Positions 27,036 to 35,648 of a stretch of DNA of 56,372 bases are shown here, one piece after another. The position numbers and the translations under genes are program-made. The stretch's first letter is position 1. Each line of letters begins with the position of its first letter. The DNA is taken from assembly GCF_947495455.1 (NCBI RefSeq), contig NZ_CANLZC010000028.1:1-56372 (forward strand). Reading direction: 5' to 3'. Origin of the DNA: an uncultured Shewanella sp. (GTDB taxonomy: Bacteria; Pseudomonadota; Gammaproteobacteria; Enterobacterales; Shewanellaceae). Below the pieces are notes generated by a model. The model was not told where the DNA came from and made no database searches. It saw only the letters and a program-made list of their open reading frames with translations.

Positions 27036-28076
27036 TCAAGTATCACGGGTATCGACAGTCACAGTTGCTGACAAACCACTGGCTAAATGTTGAGTATGAT
27101 CAAAAGTGATCCGCACAGGAAGGCGCTGCACAACCTTAGTAAAATTCCCCGTTGCATTATCCACAGGCAACAAAGCAAAGGTTGAGCCTGTTGCAGGAGA
27201 GACACTGCTCACTTTCCCATAAAAGGTTTTATCAGGATAAGCGTCAAGATTGATTTTCACATTTTGACCCACTTTCATTTGCGCTCGCTGGGTTTCTTTA
27301 AAATTAGCCACAATCCAAACGGGCTTGGCTGACACTATGCTAGCTATCGTTTCCCCTGATTGCACCATAGTCCCCACTTGCTCACTGCGATCACTTATCA
27401 CACCATCAATTGGAGACACAATACGGGTGTAACTGAGATTTAACTTGGCCTGCTCTAAATTGGCCTTCACTTCAGATAAACTGGCTTGAGACTGTTTCAC
27501 ATTACTTGCCAAGACTTGCAATTGATCTTGCTGCGTTTTTAGACTTTGGCTATCTTTTCGATACTGAATTTTTGCTTGGGTATATTTAAGTTGCTCATTA
27601 TCAACATCCCCTTGCGCCACAAAGTGCTTTTTCAATAAAGCCATATAACGCTGGTATTGCTGCTGAGTGTAACCTTCATTAGCTAAATCTAACTTTGTTT
27701 GTGATTGAAATTCTGCGACTTTACTCAACTGCATTTGATATTCCGCTTTCGCATTGTCAATTTCTGACAAGGCTTGTTCGACATTAGCTTGCATCTTTTG
27801 TAAGGCCACTTTTTGATCGCGATCATCCAATACTAATAACAGCTGGCCTTTTTTCACAACTTGATTATCATGAATAAACGACTGCGTGACCACACCCGAT
27901 GTTCTGGCACTTAACTTAGTGATATCGTTTGTGACATAAGCATTATCGGTTGTTTGAAAATAGCGGCCGTAACTGAACCAATAAACACCACCTAAAGCAA
28001 TCAATCCTACAAACACCAAAAATGATATTTTTTTTACATTTTTTTTCATGAGCTCACCCATTTTAATCATTTTCAC
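27036..28076 (-). CDS. emrA: EmrA/HlyD-type membrane fusion (periplasmic adaptor) protein
   Basis: Periplasmic adaptor of a tripartite exporter, bridging an inner-membrane MFS pump (EmrB type, at 29887) and TolC. It has one N-terminal membrane helix (ISFLVFVGLIALGGVYWFSYG), the EmrA hallmark QTTDNAYVTNDITKLSARTSGVV, split lipoyl halves (ends near VVKKGQLLLVLDDRD and SYTRIVSPIDGVISDRSEQVGTMVQ), a ~100-residue helical hairpin between them, and the beta-barrel VWIVANFKETQRAQMKVGQNVKI. The start is not resolved: GTG 28076, ATG 28070, 28061 and 28049 are in frame, the last matching the family length best. Last gene of the biosynthetic transcript. Confidence 0.92.
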   Translation of the reverse strand: MKMIKMGELMKKNVKKISFLVFVGLIALGGVYWFSYGRYFQTTDNAYVTNDITKLSARTSGVVTQSFIHDNQVVKKGQLLLVLDDRDQKVALQKMQANVEQALSEIDNAKAEYQMQLSKVAEFQSQTKLDLANEGYTQQQYQRYMALLKKHFVAQGDVDNEQLKYTQAKIQYRKDSQSLKTQQDQLQVLASNVKQSQASLSEVKANLEQAKLNLSYTRIVSPIDGVISDRSEQVGTMVQSGETIASIVSAKPVWIVANFKETQRAQMKVGQNVKINLDAYPDKTFYGKVSSVSPATGSTFALLPVDNATGNFTKVVQRLPVRITFDHTQHLASGLSATVTVDTRDT

Positions 28077-28090
28077 CTACGCAATGGTTT

Positions 28091-28112
28091 TGCTGACAGT
28101 TCCTTGTCAGCA
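28091..28112. promoter_or_regulatory. Intercistronic hairpin before the emrA-like gene
   Basis: Perfect 8-bp inverted repeat TGCTGACA (28091-28098) and TGTCAGCA (28105-28112) with a 6-base loop, in the 45-base gap between the oxidoreductase stop and the emrA-like start. Without a following T run it is more likely an RNA stability or translation-control element than a terminator. Confidence 0.45.
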
Positions 28113-28121
28113 GCGATCCCC

Positions 28122-29135
28122 TCATATTTTGACCAGTTGTTTTCCCATATTAAGCCCCTCAAATAAATCAGCGAAGGCTTGAGGTGCACTGTCAAGTCCA
28201 TTATGAACCGTTTCTCGGTATTTTATTTGCCCAGATTCAACGGCATTTAATAACCAAGGATCAGACTCAGGGTAATCTTTAAGCCATTGTGTTACCAAAA
28301 AGAATTGTGCATGAGGTGCACTTGGCAATGATTGAAAAAACTGCTCTGGCCCGCCAGCTTGTACATTCGCTTTATTGTATTTTGAAATGTTGCCACAAAC
28401 GGGAACACGGGCACCTTCATTAAGTAACTGAGCCACAAAAGTGGATACCTTTCCCCCCACGTTTTCAAAATACACATCGACCCCATCAAGACAAGCTTGA
28501 CGCAACTGCACTTTAAAATCTTTGGCTTTATAATCAACACAAGCATCAAAGCCTAACTCGTCAACCACATACCGACATTTGTCTTCCCCTCCTGCAATAC
28601 CGACCACATGCGCACCAGCCATCTTAGCAATTTGTCCTGCCACTGAGCCTACTGCACCTGATGCGGCCGAAATCACGACCGTTTCCCCTTTCTGAGGTTT
28701 CGCTATTCGGTTCATGCCAAAATAGGCCGCTCTTCCTGCGGTACCAAGAGGCCCTAAAAAAGCCGATTTAGGTAACGCAGTGTCAGGCAAAGGCAAAATA
28801 ATCGTATTTTTACCATTCGTCACAAAATAACGCTGCCAAGTCGACAGAAGAAAGACCCACTGCCCGGCTTTTACTTGCGGATTTTTAGACTCAAGCACAA
28901 ATCCAACCGCTTCGCCTTGGATCACCTCACCAAGATGTATGGGGTTGACCATAGACACATCTTTATTCAGTCTAGGCCGAACATAAGGATCGATAGACAA
29001 CCAATGATTTTCGATTAATACCTCCCCCTCTTTAATAGCAGGAAGCACTTGATCTTCAATACGAAAATCACTGGGTTCAACCACACCTTCAGGATGCTTT
29101 GCTAGAACAACTGATTGATTTATTGTTTGCTTCAT
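28122..29135 (-). CDS. Zinc-free MDR-family NADP-dependent oxidoreductase (CurA/leukotriene-B4-dehydrogenase type)
   Basis: 337-aa quinone-reductase/enoyl-reductase of the MDR superfamily that reduces activated double bonds with NADPH. Seen: DFRIEDQVLPAIKEGEVLIENHWLSIDPYVRPR (family N-terminus), LGTAGRAAYFGMNRIAKPQKGE, the nucleotide-binding SAASGAVGSVAGQIAKMAGAHVVGIAGG, and DVYFENVGG. No zinc-binding Cys cluster. ATG at 29135 is preceded by CAGG; the frame is open 19 codons upstream into the previous gene, without a site. It lies inside the exporter part of the NRPS-PKS transcript and could tailor the product, for example by reducing an enoyl unit, or act in detoxification; the substrate is not readable. 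Confidence 0.88.
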   Translation of the reverse strand: MKQTINQSVVLAKHPEGVVEPSDFRIEDQVLPAIKEGEVLIENHWLSIDPYVRPRLNKDVSMVNPIHLGEVIQGEAVGFVLESKNPQVKAGQWVFLLSTWQRYFVTNGKNTIILPLPDTALPKSAFLGPLGTAGRAAYFGMNRIAKPQKGETVVISAASGAVGSVAGQIAKMAGAHVVGIAGGEDKCRYVVDELGFDACVDYKAKDFKVQLRQACLDGVDVYFENVGGKVSTFVAQLLNEGARVPVCGNISKYNKANVQAGGPEQFFQSLPSAPHAQFFLVTQWLKDYPESDPWLLNAVESGQIKYRETVHNGLDSAPQAFADLFEGLNMGKQLVKI

Positions 29136-29173
29136 ATTCGTATACCTGTTTAATAATAAAAGAACAACACAGC

Positions 29174-29788
29174 TTACACTGCACGCTTCCATCGCTTCTT
29201 AGGCCATTTCACACTGAACGCTATCAAAACCACTGTATAAGGCCAACTCAATAAAAAGACAATCATATTCAGGCTCTTACTGCCCTCATAAGCCCAGATC
29301 AGTACCACGAGTAATTTAAAAAGCTGGGCGATGATCCACACAATTGACACCTCATGCCAAACTCTGTGATATAAAGCCGTTTCCCTAATGGGCAAGGTTT
29401 TAAGATAAGGTAATCCTGACTCTGCTAATCCCTTGATCATAGGACGATTCATCAATGAATAAATGCTTAATATGATCAACATACCCAATGCACTGCTCGC
29501 CGATAAGAAGACACTTTCTTGTGTGATCCCAAACGGAGTAAACCCTTGGGAGAACGCATAATGGCACCCACCAGAAAATAACAGTAATAACACCACAGAC
29601 AGTGTACTTTCTCCCTCTCGAAACAGCGCGATACAAACACCATAAATGGCGGTAGAAATCACAGCCCAGCCAGCACCAAAACACCAAAAAATAACGCTAT
29701 AAAGCACGATAGGAACTATGATATTTTCTAGCGCGCTACGACTGGACAGATAGCGTAACAATATACTTTGCTTAACTTCATTATTCAT
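29174..29788 (-). CDS. Multi-pass membrane protein of unknown function
   Basis: 204-aa protein with about six hydrophobic segments (NIIVPIVLYSVIFWCFGAGW; AVISTAIYGVCIALF; LSVVLLLLFSGG; SASSALGMLIILSIYSL; VSIVWIIAQLFKLLVVLIW; NMIVFLLSWPYTVVLIAFSV) and a basic C-terminus (WPKKRWKRAV). The layout resembles VC0807-like or septation-protein-A-like small membrane proteins, but I do not recognise a firm family. It lies 98 bases after the emrB stop and 38 bases before the oxidoreductase, in the same orientation, so it is probably part of the cluster, perhaps in immunity or export. Confidence 0.7.
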   Translation of the reverse strand: MNNEVKQSILLRYLSSRSALENIIVPIVLYSVIFWCFGAGWAVISTAIYGVCIALFREGESTLSVVLLLLFSGGCHYAFSQGFTPFGITQESVFLSASSALGMLIILSIYSLMNRPMIKGLAESGLPYLKTLPIRETALYHRVWHEVSIVWIIAQLFKLLVVLIWAYEGSKSLNMIVFLLSWPYTVVLIAFSVKWPKKRWKRAV

Positions 29789-29838
29789 AACTGCTAACCC
29801 TCAATCTAACGAGCTCAATATAATGAGTTGACATGACA

Positions 29839-29851
29839 GTGACCAGGTCAC
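29839..29851. promoter_or_regulatory. Palindrome GTGACCAGGTCAC, possible operator
   Basis: Perfect 6-bp arms around one central base, in the 98-base gap between the emrB-like gene and the downstream membrane protein gene. The length and symmetry suit a dimeric repressor site. No promoter with good spacing could be assigned, so function is uncertain. Confidence 0.35.
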
Positions 29852-29886
29852 CAAACAATCTAAAGCATTGATTATATTCATAATAA

Positions 29887-31530
29887 CTAACCCTCTACAG
29901 AGTGACTATGACGAAATAACCTAAAATCTCGATTAGAGAGAAAAACCCACACAGCCGTCCCCAACATGAGCCCTCCCATGATGAGAAATAAGTCATTAAA
30001 TGCCATGATCTCTGCTTGTTGTGTAATGCGCTCTGTTAAAATCGATGAAGCAATTTGCCCCACAGTTCCATTATTTCCTACATGGGCACTGTGCATCACC
30101 ATATCTTTGACTTGGCTGATAAAATTAGCATAGCCTTGACTGCCAACGGCAATACTGGATTGAATGTTACTGCTATGAATATGCACTTGAGTGATAAAGA
30201 ATGTGGTCAACATCGCAGTACCAAAAGACCCACCTATGCTGCGAAAAACATTAATGATAATGGCCGAAGAAGCGCTGTCTTGTCGCGTGACATTCTTGGT
30301 CGCCAACAAAGATAAAGGCACCATAATAAAGGGCTGGCCTAATGCACGAATAAACAAGGACAAGGTCATTTGCTCACCCATAAAGTTAATGCTCATTTGA
30401 CTGTCCATAAAAGCACTCAATGCCAGCACACCAAAGCCAAGTGCAATCATATACTTAAGGTTAATAATTTTGACTAATTTTGGAATAAAAGGCAGCACTA
30501 ACAATTGCGGCAGCCCCATCCAAATCACCACAGAGCCAATTTGAGAGGCATTGTAATCATGTACCATGGACAGGTAATAAGGCACTAAAAATAATGTGCC
30601 ATAAATTGCCGTACCCAACATGATGAACACCACCATGCAATAGGAGAAATGCAAATCTTTAAACATGGCTAAGTTAATAAGTGGATAATCACTATGGAGC
30701 TGATCATAAATAAAAATCACAAAACTAATGACCGCCACCACACTTAAGTAGCAGATCAAGGAACTTTGAAACCAATAATCCGCCCCTCCTTTTTCTAAAA
30801 CCACCTCCAGAGAACCTAAAAACAACATCACTGAAATAATGCCAACAAAATCACCCGCACGAACCACTTCCCAACGCACCTTGTTAAACAACATGCCTTG
30901 ATAGATCAATCCAGCAGCCAGCAAACCAGGCAGTACATTCACATAGAAAATCATATTCCAGCTGAAGTGACTGGTAAGCCATCCACCGACAGAAGGACCA
31001 ATGGCTGGCGCAAACGTGGATACCACACTAAAGAGTGTCATACCCACTGGCCGCTTATCATCGGGCAATAATTCAATAATCAAACGAAAAGAAATGGGAA
31101 TGAGTGCACCACCACAAAAACCTTGAAGCGTTCGAAAAAGCAACATGGAATCGAGACTCCAAGCATTGGCACATAAAAACGATGCGCCAATGAAACCCAT
31201 AATACAATAAAGCGCATAACGTCCTGTGCCAAACGCTTGAGTCAACCAGCCCACCAGCGGTATCGCCACAATTTCGGCGGTGAAATACGAGGTCATGAGC
31301 CACGAGCTTTGATCTGAACTCATGGATAAGGCCCCTTGGATCACCTTAATGGAGGAATTCATGATTTGAATGTCCAAAATGGCCATGAACCCGCCAATAA
31401 GGCCGCCAATAATCACCCACCACTGTGAAGATGACACCGCCTGTTTTTGCTGGGATTCAAGATGCTTAGCAGGCACCTTTCTCTCAACTTCAGCGGACAA
31501 GTTTAGCTTATCACTCGCTACTTGGTTCAT
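29887..31530 (-). CDS. emrB: EmrB/DHA2-type MFS exporter
   Basis: Inner-membrane proton-driven pump of the 14-helix DHA2 family, 547 aa. Seen: WWVIIGGLIGGFMAILDIQI at the first helix, SSWLMTSYFTAEIVAIPLVGWL, the motif-A region RTLQGFCGGALIPISFRLI, and motif C as FAPAIGPSVGGWL, with the remaining helices evenly spread to a basic C-terminus. Start chosen at 31530 because its ATG overlaps the TGA of the NRPS gene (ATGA), giving tight coupling; the frame is open 30 codons further upstream within the NRPS gene. With the emrA-like gene at 27036 and tolC at 48180 it forms a full EmrAB-TolC set and is the likely exporter and self-resistance pump for the metabolite. Confidence 0.93.
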   Translation of the reverse strand: MNQVASDKLNLSAEVERKVPAKHLESQQKQAVSSSQWWVIIGGLIGGFMAILDIQIMNSSIKVIQGALSMSSDQSSWLMTSYFTAEIVAIPLVGWLTQAFGTGRYALYCIMGFIGASFLCANAWSLDSMLLFRTLQGFCGGALIPISFRLIIELLPDDKRPVGMTLFSVVSTFAPAIGPSVGGWLTSHFSWNMIFYVNVLPGLLAAGLIYQGMLFNKVRWEVVRAGDFVGIISVMLFLGSLEVVLEKGGADYWFQSSLICYLSVVAVISFVIFIYDQLHSDYPLINLAMFKDLHFSYCMVVFIMLGTAIYGTLFLVPYYLSMVHDYNASQIGSVVIWMGLPQLLVLPFIPKLVKIINLKYMIALGFGVLALSAFMDSQMSINFMGEQMTLSLFIRALGQPFIMVPLSLLATKNVTRQDSASSAIIINVFRSIGGSFGTAMLTTFFITQVHIHSSNIQSSIAVGSQGYANFISQVKDMVMHSAHVGNNGTVGQIASSILTERITQQAEIMAFNDLFLIMGGLMLGTAVWVFLSNRDFRLFRHSHSVEG

Positions 31531-34500
31531 ACTAATACCTGAGACAATGCTTGGGCTAAGGAACCAATATGAGGCGGATTCATCATAGATAAGTGATCGC
31601 CTTTTGCTGAAATATGACATAAAGCTTGCTCACTAAACGCATGCCAACCTAATCCTTTCTCAGCCAATTTAACGCGCCCTTTTAAGATCTCCTCAGCTTC
31701 AGCCACAATGATCTCTCCAGGATAGGTTCCCCCTGAATAAGCTTCTTTAGCCTCAATTTGTGTCTGTAAGATACGAATAAAATGCGCAAAATCCTCTAAC
31801 GCCAATGTCTCAGGCACTAAAGCTGCTCGCTTAAACTCGTCAAAGAACAGCTGCGAACGCTGCCTATCATCGAGTTGGCTCAATTGCTCTGCACTGATCA
31901 TCAGATCTTTGCCCATGAACAAACTCACTTTACTGGCAAAATAAGCCAGCTTTTGTGCATCATCCATTTGATCCGTATTATCCACCTGGATCTGAGGTGC
32001 ACCTTGATCAAATACCAACAACCTAGGCACTCGCCCTTGATGTAAGTGCAACTGTCGCCCCATTTCAAAAGCAATCGTCGCTCCCAGTGACCAGCCTCCT
32101 AATACAATATGGTTAGCCTTTAAGACATCCTTGGCCGCTTCTAGGTATTTACTCGCCAATGATTCAATACGTTTATCTCTTTCATCGACAATCGTAAAGT
32201 CAGCAATTTGTATCGCATACACAGGGAAATCAGCACCTAAGGATGTCGCTAACGCCTGATAGCAAAGTACATTACCGCCAGCTGGATGCACTAACAATAA
32301 AGTTGGATGCGTGCTGGGTACCCCAGATTGTAGACACACAACTGATTGACGTTCCTCCTGTGAATCGCCATTGAGAAACTGAGCCAATGCTTCAATACTG
32401 TCATGCTTGAAAAAATCATTGATATTAATATTCTTATGAAAAACCTGATTGACTTTAATCACTAAATTCAACGCAGTGAGTGAATTCCCTCCCAATTCAA
32501 AAAAGCTCATTTTTACATCGACAGCATTTTCCTTTAACATTTCAGCAAAAATGCTATGCAATGATTGCTCAACATCCGTTTGTGGGAGATTGCTCACTGT
32601 TTGAGTATGTAATTGAATTTGTCGCAGCTGAGCATAGTCCACTTTTCCACTGAAATTTAAAGGTAAAGTCGCTACCCATTCAATATGATCGGGTTTCATA
32701 AAACTGGGCAATTCATGGCTAATGCTTTGTTTTATCTGTGCTTGCTTGACATTATCAACACAAGGAATATAGGCCACCAATTGCCCTTGTTTATCCCTAT
32801 CCAACAGCGAATTTAAATACAAGACACCAACCGTTTCACCACAAATAGCTGATAATCTATGTTCTATTTCAGCAAGTTCAACACGAAAGCCTCGAATTTT
32901 AACTTGCCTATCCATTCTTCCTAAAAATACAAAGGTGCCATCCGCTAACTCAACAGCGCGATCACCACTGCGGTATAAACGGCAACTGGGTAACATTGGG
33001 TGATGAATAAAGGCCTTCTCGGTGAGTATTTTCTGATCTAGGTAACCATTGGCCATATGATGACTGGCAATATATAGCTCTCCTGAACGGCCCATAGGTA
33101 CCATGTTTTGCTGCTCATCTAGAATCAACAGTTGACTATCGGCAAGTGGATGACCAATAGGCACACTTGCCAATCCTTGGGGTAATGTCTTAGGCACCTC
33201 ATAACACGCCACAGCAACTGTGGTTTCAGTTGGGCCATAATGATTTAAAATACGGCAATCAGACTTGTCTCTAATGCGATTCACTAGGGGCACAGTTAAT
33301 GCCTCTCCACCCACAACCAATAAATCCTTTGGTAAAATGGCCTCCGCCTTCTCCAGTTGCAGTAAAGCACTTAAATGAGAGGGGGTAATTTTAGCAAAAT
33401 CAAGTGGGTACAGGGCCAAGTAATCACACAAGGCAATAGGATCATTCAATAATGCCGTTGATATGATCTCTAAACAGCCGCCATTGATTAACGCAGGAAA
33501 AATCGCAACATGTGCTGAGTCGGTATTAAATGATGAAAACATTCCATAATGAGCATGGTTTTTTTGCGCTAATTTAGGTGTAATGGCCTCACAATATTGG
33601 GCTAATTGGTTATGGGTCACATCCACAGCTTTGGGAGTGCCCGAACTGCCAGAGGTAAATAAAATATATGCCGGTAAGTCAGGATCATCTCCCCAAAAAT
33701 AATTTTCACAACCAGTGACATCATTAGGGCAATCAAAATGATTCAAATATTGAATAGACGCGCCCAGTCTGGAACGATCTCCTATTAGTAAACTAGCGTT
33801 AACTTGCGATAACAAGGGGGTTAATTGTCGATCATTTAACGCCTCATCTAAGGGAAGATAGCAAGCATTGGCTTTCCACAATGCTAAAATGACCACAAGA
33901 TAATATTCATTTTTAGGCAATTGTAAGGCAACAACATCGCCACTTTCTACGCCTTGTTGCTTCAACCAACAAGCAAGCGTACTGGCCTTAATATCCAACT
34001 CCCCATAGGACAGGCTTCGGCCTTCACACCGCACAGCTTGAGCCAATGGTTGTTTAGCCACTTGCGCTTCAAACTGTTGACACACAGTTTTAACACCGAC
34101 TTTATTAGGCAATATTTTTTGCTTAAAAGCTTGATCTTGAGGTATATCAAGTAACGAAAGGTCTTGTAATTTGGCCTGAGGATGATCGGGGATCCAACTT
34201 AAAATTTGAGTGAAATCAGTCATCATTCGCGCAATAAAGTCTGCATCGAATAAAGCCGCATTGTAATACATAGTTAAAATAATGCTGTCACTTTCAGCTT
34301 CAACCCATAAATTTAAATCCAACTTTGCAATACCATAATCCACTTTTAACGATTCATATTGAAACTCTTCTGGATCATAAAAAGGAAACACTTGATAAGT
34401 CAGCATGGCTTGATAGAGTGGATTGCTTTGTGAAAAGTGTCGCTGCGGTAATGATTGTACTATGTGATTAAAAGGAATATTTTGATAAGCAAACGCTTGG

Positions 34501-35585
34501 TTACTTTGAGCTTTCGCACCATTGAGCAGATCAGAAATGGTTAACTCTGCCGATAAATGGGCCACCACAGGTAACGCATTAGTAAACAGTCCCATGATGC
34601 TTTGGCTATTAGCCAAATTACGATTAGCAAAAGGCACCCCCACCACGACTTCTTTTTGACTACTATAGAGATGCAGTAACCATTGAAACGCCGCAAGCAG
34701 CACATGAAATTCTGTGCCATGCACTAGCTTACTGGCAGCTTGAATGCCCTTCCATTGCGAGGCATCTAGCTTAAGCGAATACATTTCACCTTTATCTTTA
34801 TTGGTCGATGTTTTTATTCTATTGGTTGGAATAAGTAACTGGCCTTCAACATTAGCAAGCTTATCTTGCCAAAATGCCATGCCCTTTTGATATTCATCAG
34901 ATGTTAGCCAGGCTTTTTCATAATGTGCATAATCAAAAAACTGAAAGGTATCAATAATAGTCGGGATGCGGTCTTGGCTTAATGTCTCATAAGCCTCTAA
35001 GAAAGCTTGCAAAAATAAATTAACCGTCCAGCCATCTGAAATAATGTGGTGAAACATCATTAATAATGCACAGCGATGCTCATCCACTTTAATGACACGA
35101 AAATTAACTAAGGGTCCTTGAGACAAGTCTAACGGCCTTAACCCTTCTTCAATCGCCGCTTGTTTAAGCCAAGTTTGTTTCTCATTTTCGCTGCCATGAC
35201 TAAAATCATCATAAGCAAAACGATAGGTTTTACCTGAGATCACTTTTTGTACTGGCTCACCTTTCACTTCAGTAAAAACCGTTCTAAAAATGGCGTGTTG
35301 TTTAACAATATGCGCCACCGCTTTTTCAGATAACGCCGCTAGAAAGGGAGTATCAACACGGCACACCACCGCAAAAGGATTATTATAGACAAGATGACTT
35401 CCCTGTTTCTGGCTCAGTAGCCAAATACTCTTTTGTGCCTCTGTTAACGGATAATAAGCTAAAGCTTCATCATGCCGCTTGAGGGCATATTCTTTTTTCT
35501 TCGGTTTATTGGCAGCCTTCTTTTTCGCTAAGGCTTTTATTTCAGATACACTTAAGGATTGAAGCTGATTTTTAATTGACGACAT
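31527..35585 (-). CDS. Nonribosomal peptide synthetase, C-A-T-TE (termination module)
   Basis: 1352-aa final module. The condensation domain (about 45-480) has the active HHIISDG motif at 179-185. The adenylation domain (about 500-1010) has ILFTSGSSGTPK, NHYGPTETTVA, YRSGDRA, GRMDRQVKIRGFRVELAEIE and the Lys in FSGKVDY. Pocket residues read by alignment to GrsA-PheA are D-S-V-K-V-G-H-V-A-K, most like the Asp code D-L-T-K-V-G-H-I-G-K. The carrier domain has FFELGGNSL. The thioesterase has GGWSLGA with Ser1166 and GDH with His1331. The C domain is ready to accept the chain from the upstream PKS carrier; the thioesterase releases it by hydrolysis or cyclisation. The first 35 residues are Lys-rich and may dock to the PKS. 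Confidence 0.95.
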   Translation of the reverse strand: MSSIKNQLQSLSVSEIKALAKKKAANKPKKKEYALKRHDEALAYYPLTEAQKSIWLLSQKQGSHLVYNNPFAVVCRVDTPFLAALSEKAVAHIVKQHAIFRTVFTEVKGEPVQKVISGKTYRFAYDDFSHGSENEKQTWLKQAAIEEGLRPLDLSQGPLVNFRVIKVDEHRCALLMMFHHIISDGWTVNLFLQAFLEAYETLSQDRIPTIIDTFQFFDYAHYEKAWLTSDEYQKGMAFWQDKLANVEGQLLIPTNRIKTSTNKDKGEMYSLKLDASQWKGIQAASKLVHGTEFHVLLAAFQWLLHLYSSQKEVVVGVPFANRNLANSQSIMGLFTNALPVVAHLSAELTISDLLNGAKAQSNQAFAYQNIPFNHIVQSLPQRHFSQSNPLYQAMLTYQVFPFYDPEEFQYESLKVDYGIAKLDLNLWVEAESDSIILTMYYNAALFDADFIARMMTDFTQILSWIPDHPQAKLQDLSLLDIPQDQAFKQKILPNKVGVKTVCQQFEAQVAKQPLAQAVRCEGRSLSYGELDIKASTLACWLKQQGVESGDVVALQLPKNEYYLVVILALWKANACYLPLDEALNDRQLTPLLSQVNASLLIGDRSRLGASIQYLNHFDCPNDVTGCENYFWGDDPDLPAYILFTSGSSGTPKAVDVTHNQLAQYCEAITPKLAQKNHAHYGMFSSFNTDSAHVAIFPALINGGCLEIISTALLNDPIALCDYLALYPLDFAKITPSHLSALLQLEKAEAILPKDLLVVGGEALTVPLVNRIRDKSDCRILNHYGPTETTVAVACYEVPKTLPQGLASVPIGHPLADSQLLILDEQQNMVPMGRSGELYIASHHMANGYLDQKILTEKAFIHHPMLPSCRLYRSGDRAVELADGTFVFLGRMDRQVKIRGFRVELAEIEHRLSAICGETVGVLYLNSLLDRDKQGQLVAYIPCVDNVKQAQIKQSISHELPSFMKPDHIEWVATLPLNFSGKVDYAQLRQIQLHTQTVSNLPQTDVEQSLHSIFAEMLKENAVDVKMSFFELGGNSLTALNLVIKVNQVFHKNININDFFKHDSIEALAQFLNGDSQEERQSVVCLQSGVPSTHPTLLLVHPAGGNVLCYQALATSLGADFPVYAIQIADFTIVDERDKRIESLASKYLEAAKDVLKANHIVLGGWSLGATIAFEMGRQLHLHQGRVPRLLVFDQGAPQIQVDNTDQMDDAQKLAYFASKVSLFMGKDLMISAEQLSQLDDRQRSQLFFDEFKRAALVPETLALEDFAHFIRILQTQIEAKEAYSGGTYPGEIIVAEAEEILKGRVKLAEKGLGWHAFSEQALCHISAKGDHLSMMNPPHIGSLAQALSQVLV

Positions 35586-35614
35586 AATACATTCCTCACC
35601 AAAGAAACAAAATC

Positions 35615-35641
35615 GTCAGGCAACCAGACAGGTTGCCTGAC
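35615..35641. promoter_or_regulatory. Intercistronic hairpin between PKS and termination NRPS
   Basis: Perfect 11-bp inverted repeat GTCAGGCAACC (35615-35625) and GGTTGCCTGAC (35631-35641) with a 5-base loop, in the 63-base gap between the PKS stop and the NRPS start. On the transcribed strand it is followed by GATTTTGTTTC, a weak U-rich run. It could be a partial terminator or an RNA-processing/stability element that sets the ratio of the two proteins. Confidence 0.55.
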
Positions 35642-35648
35642 TGCTGTT

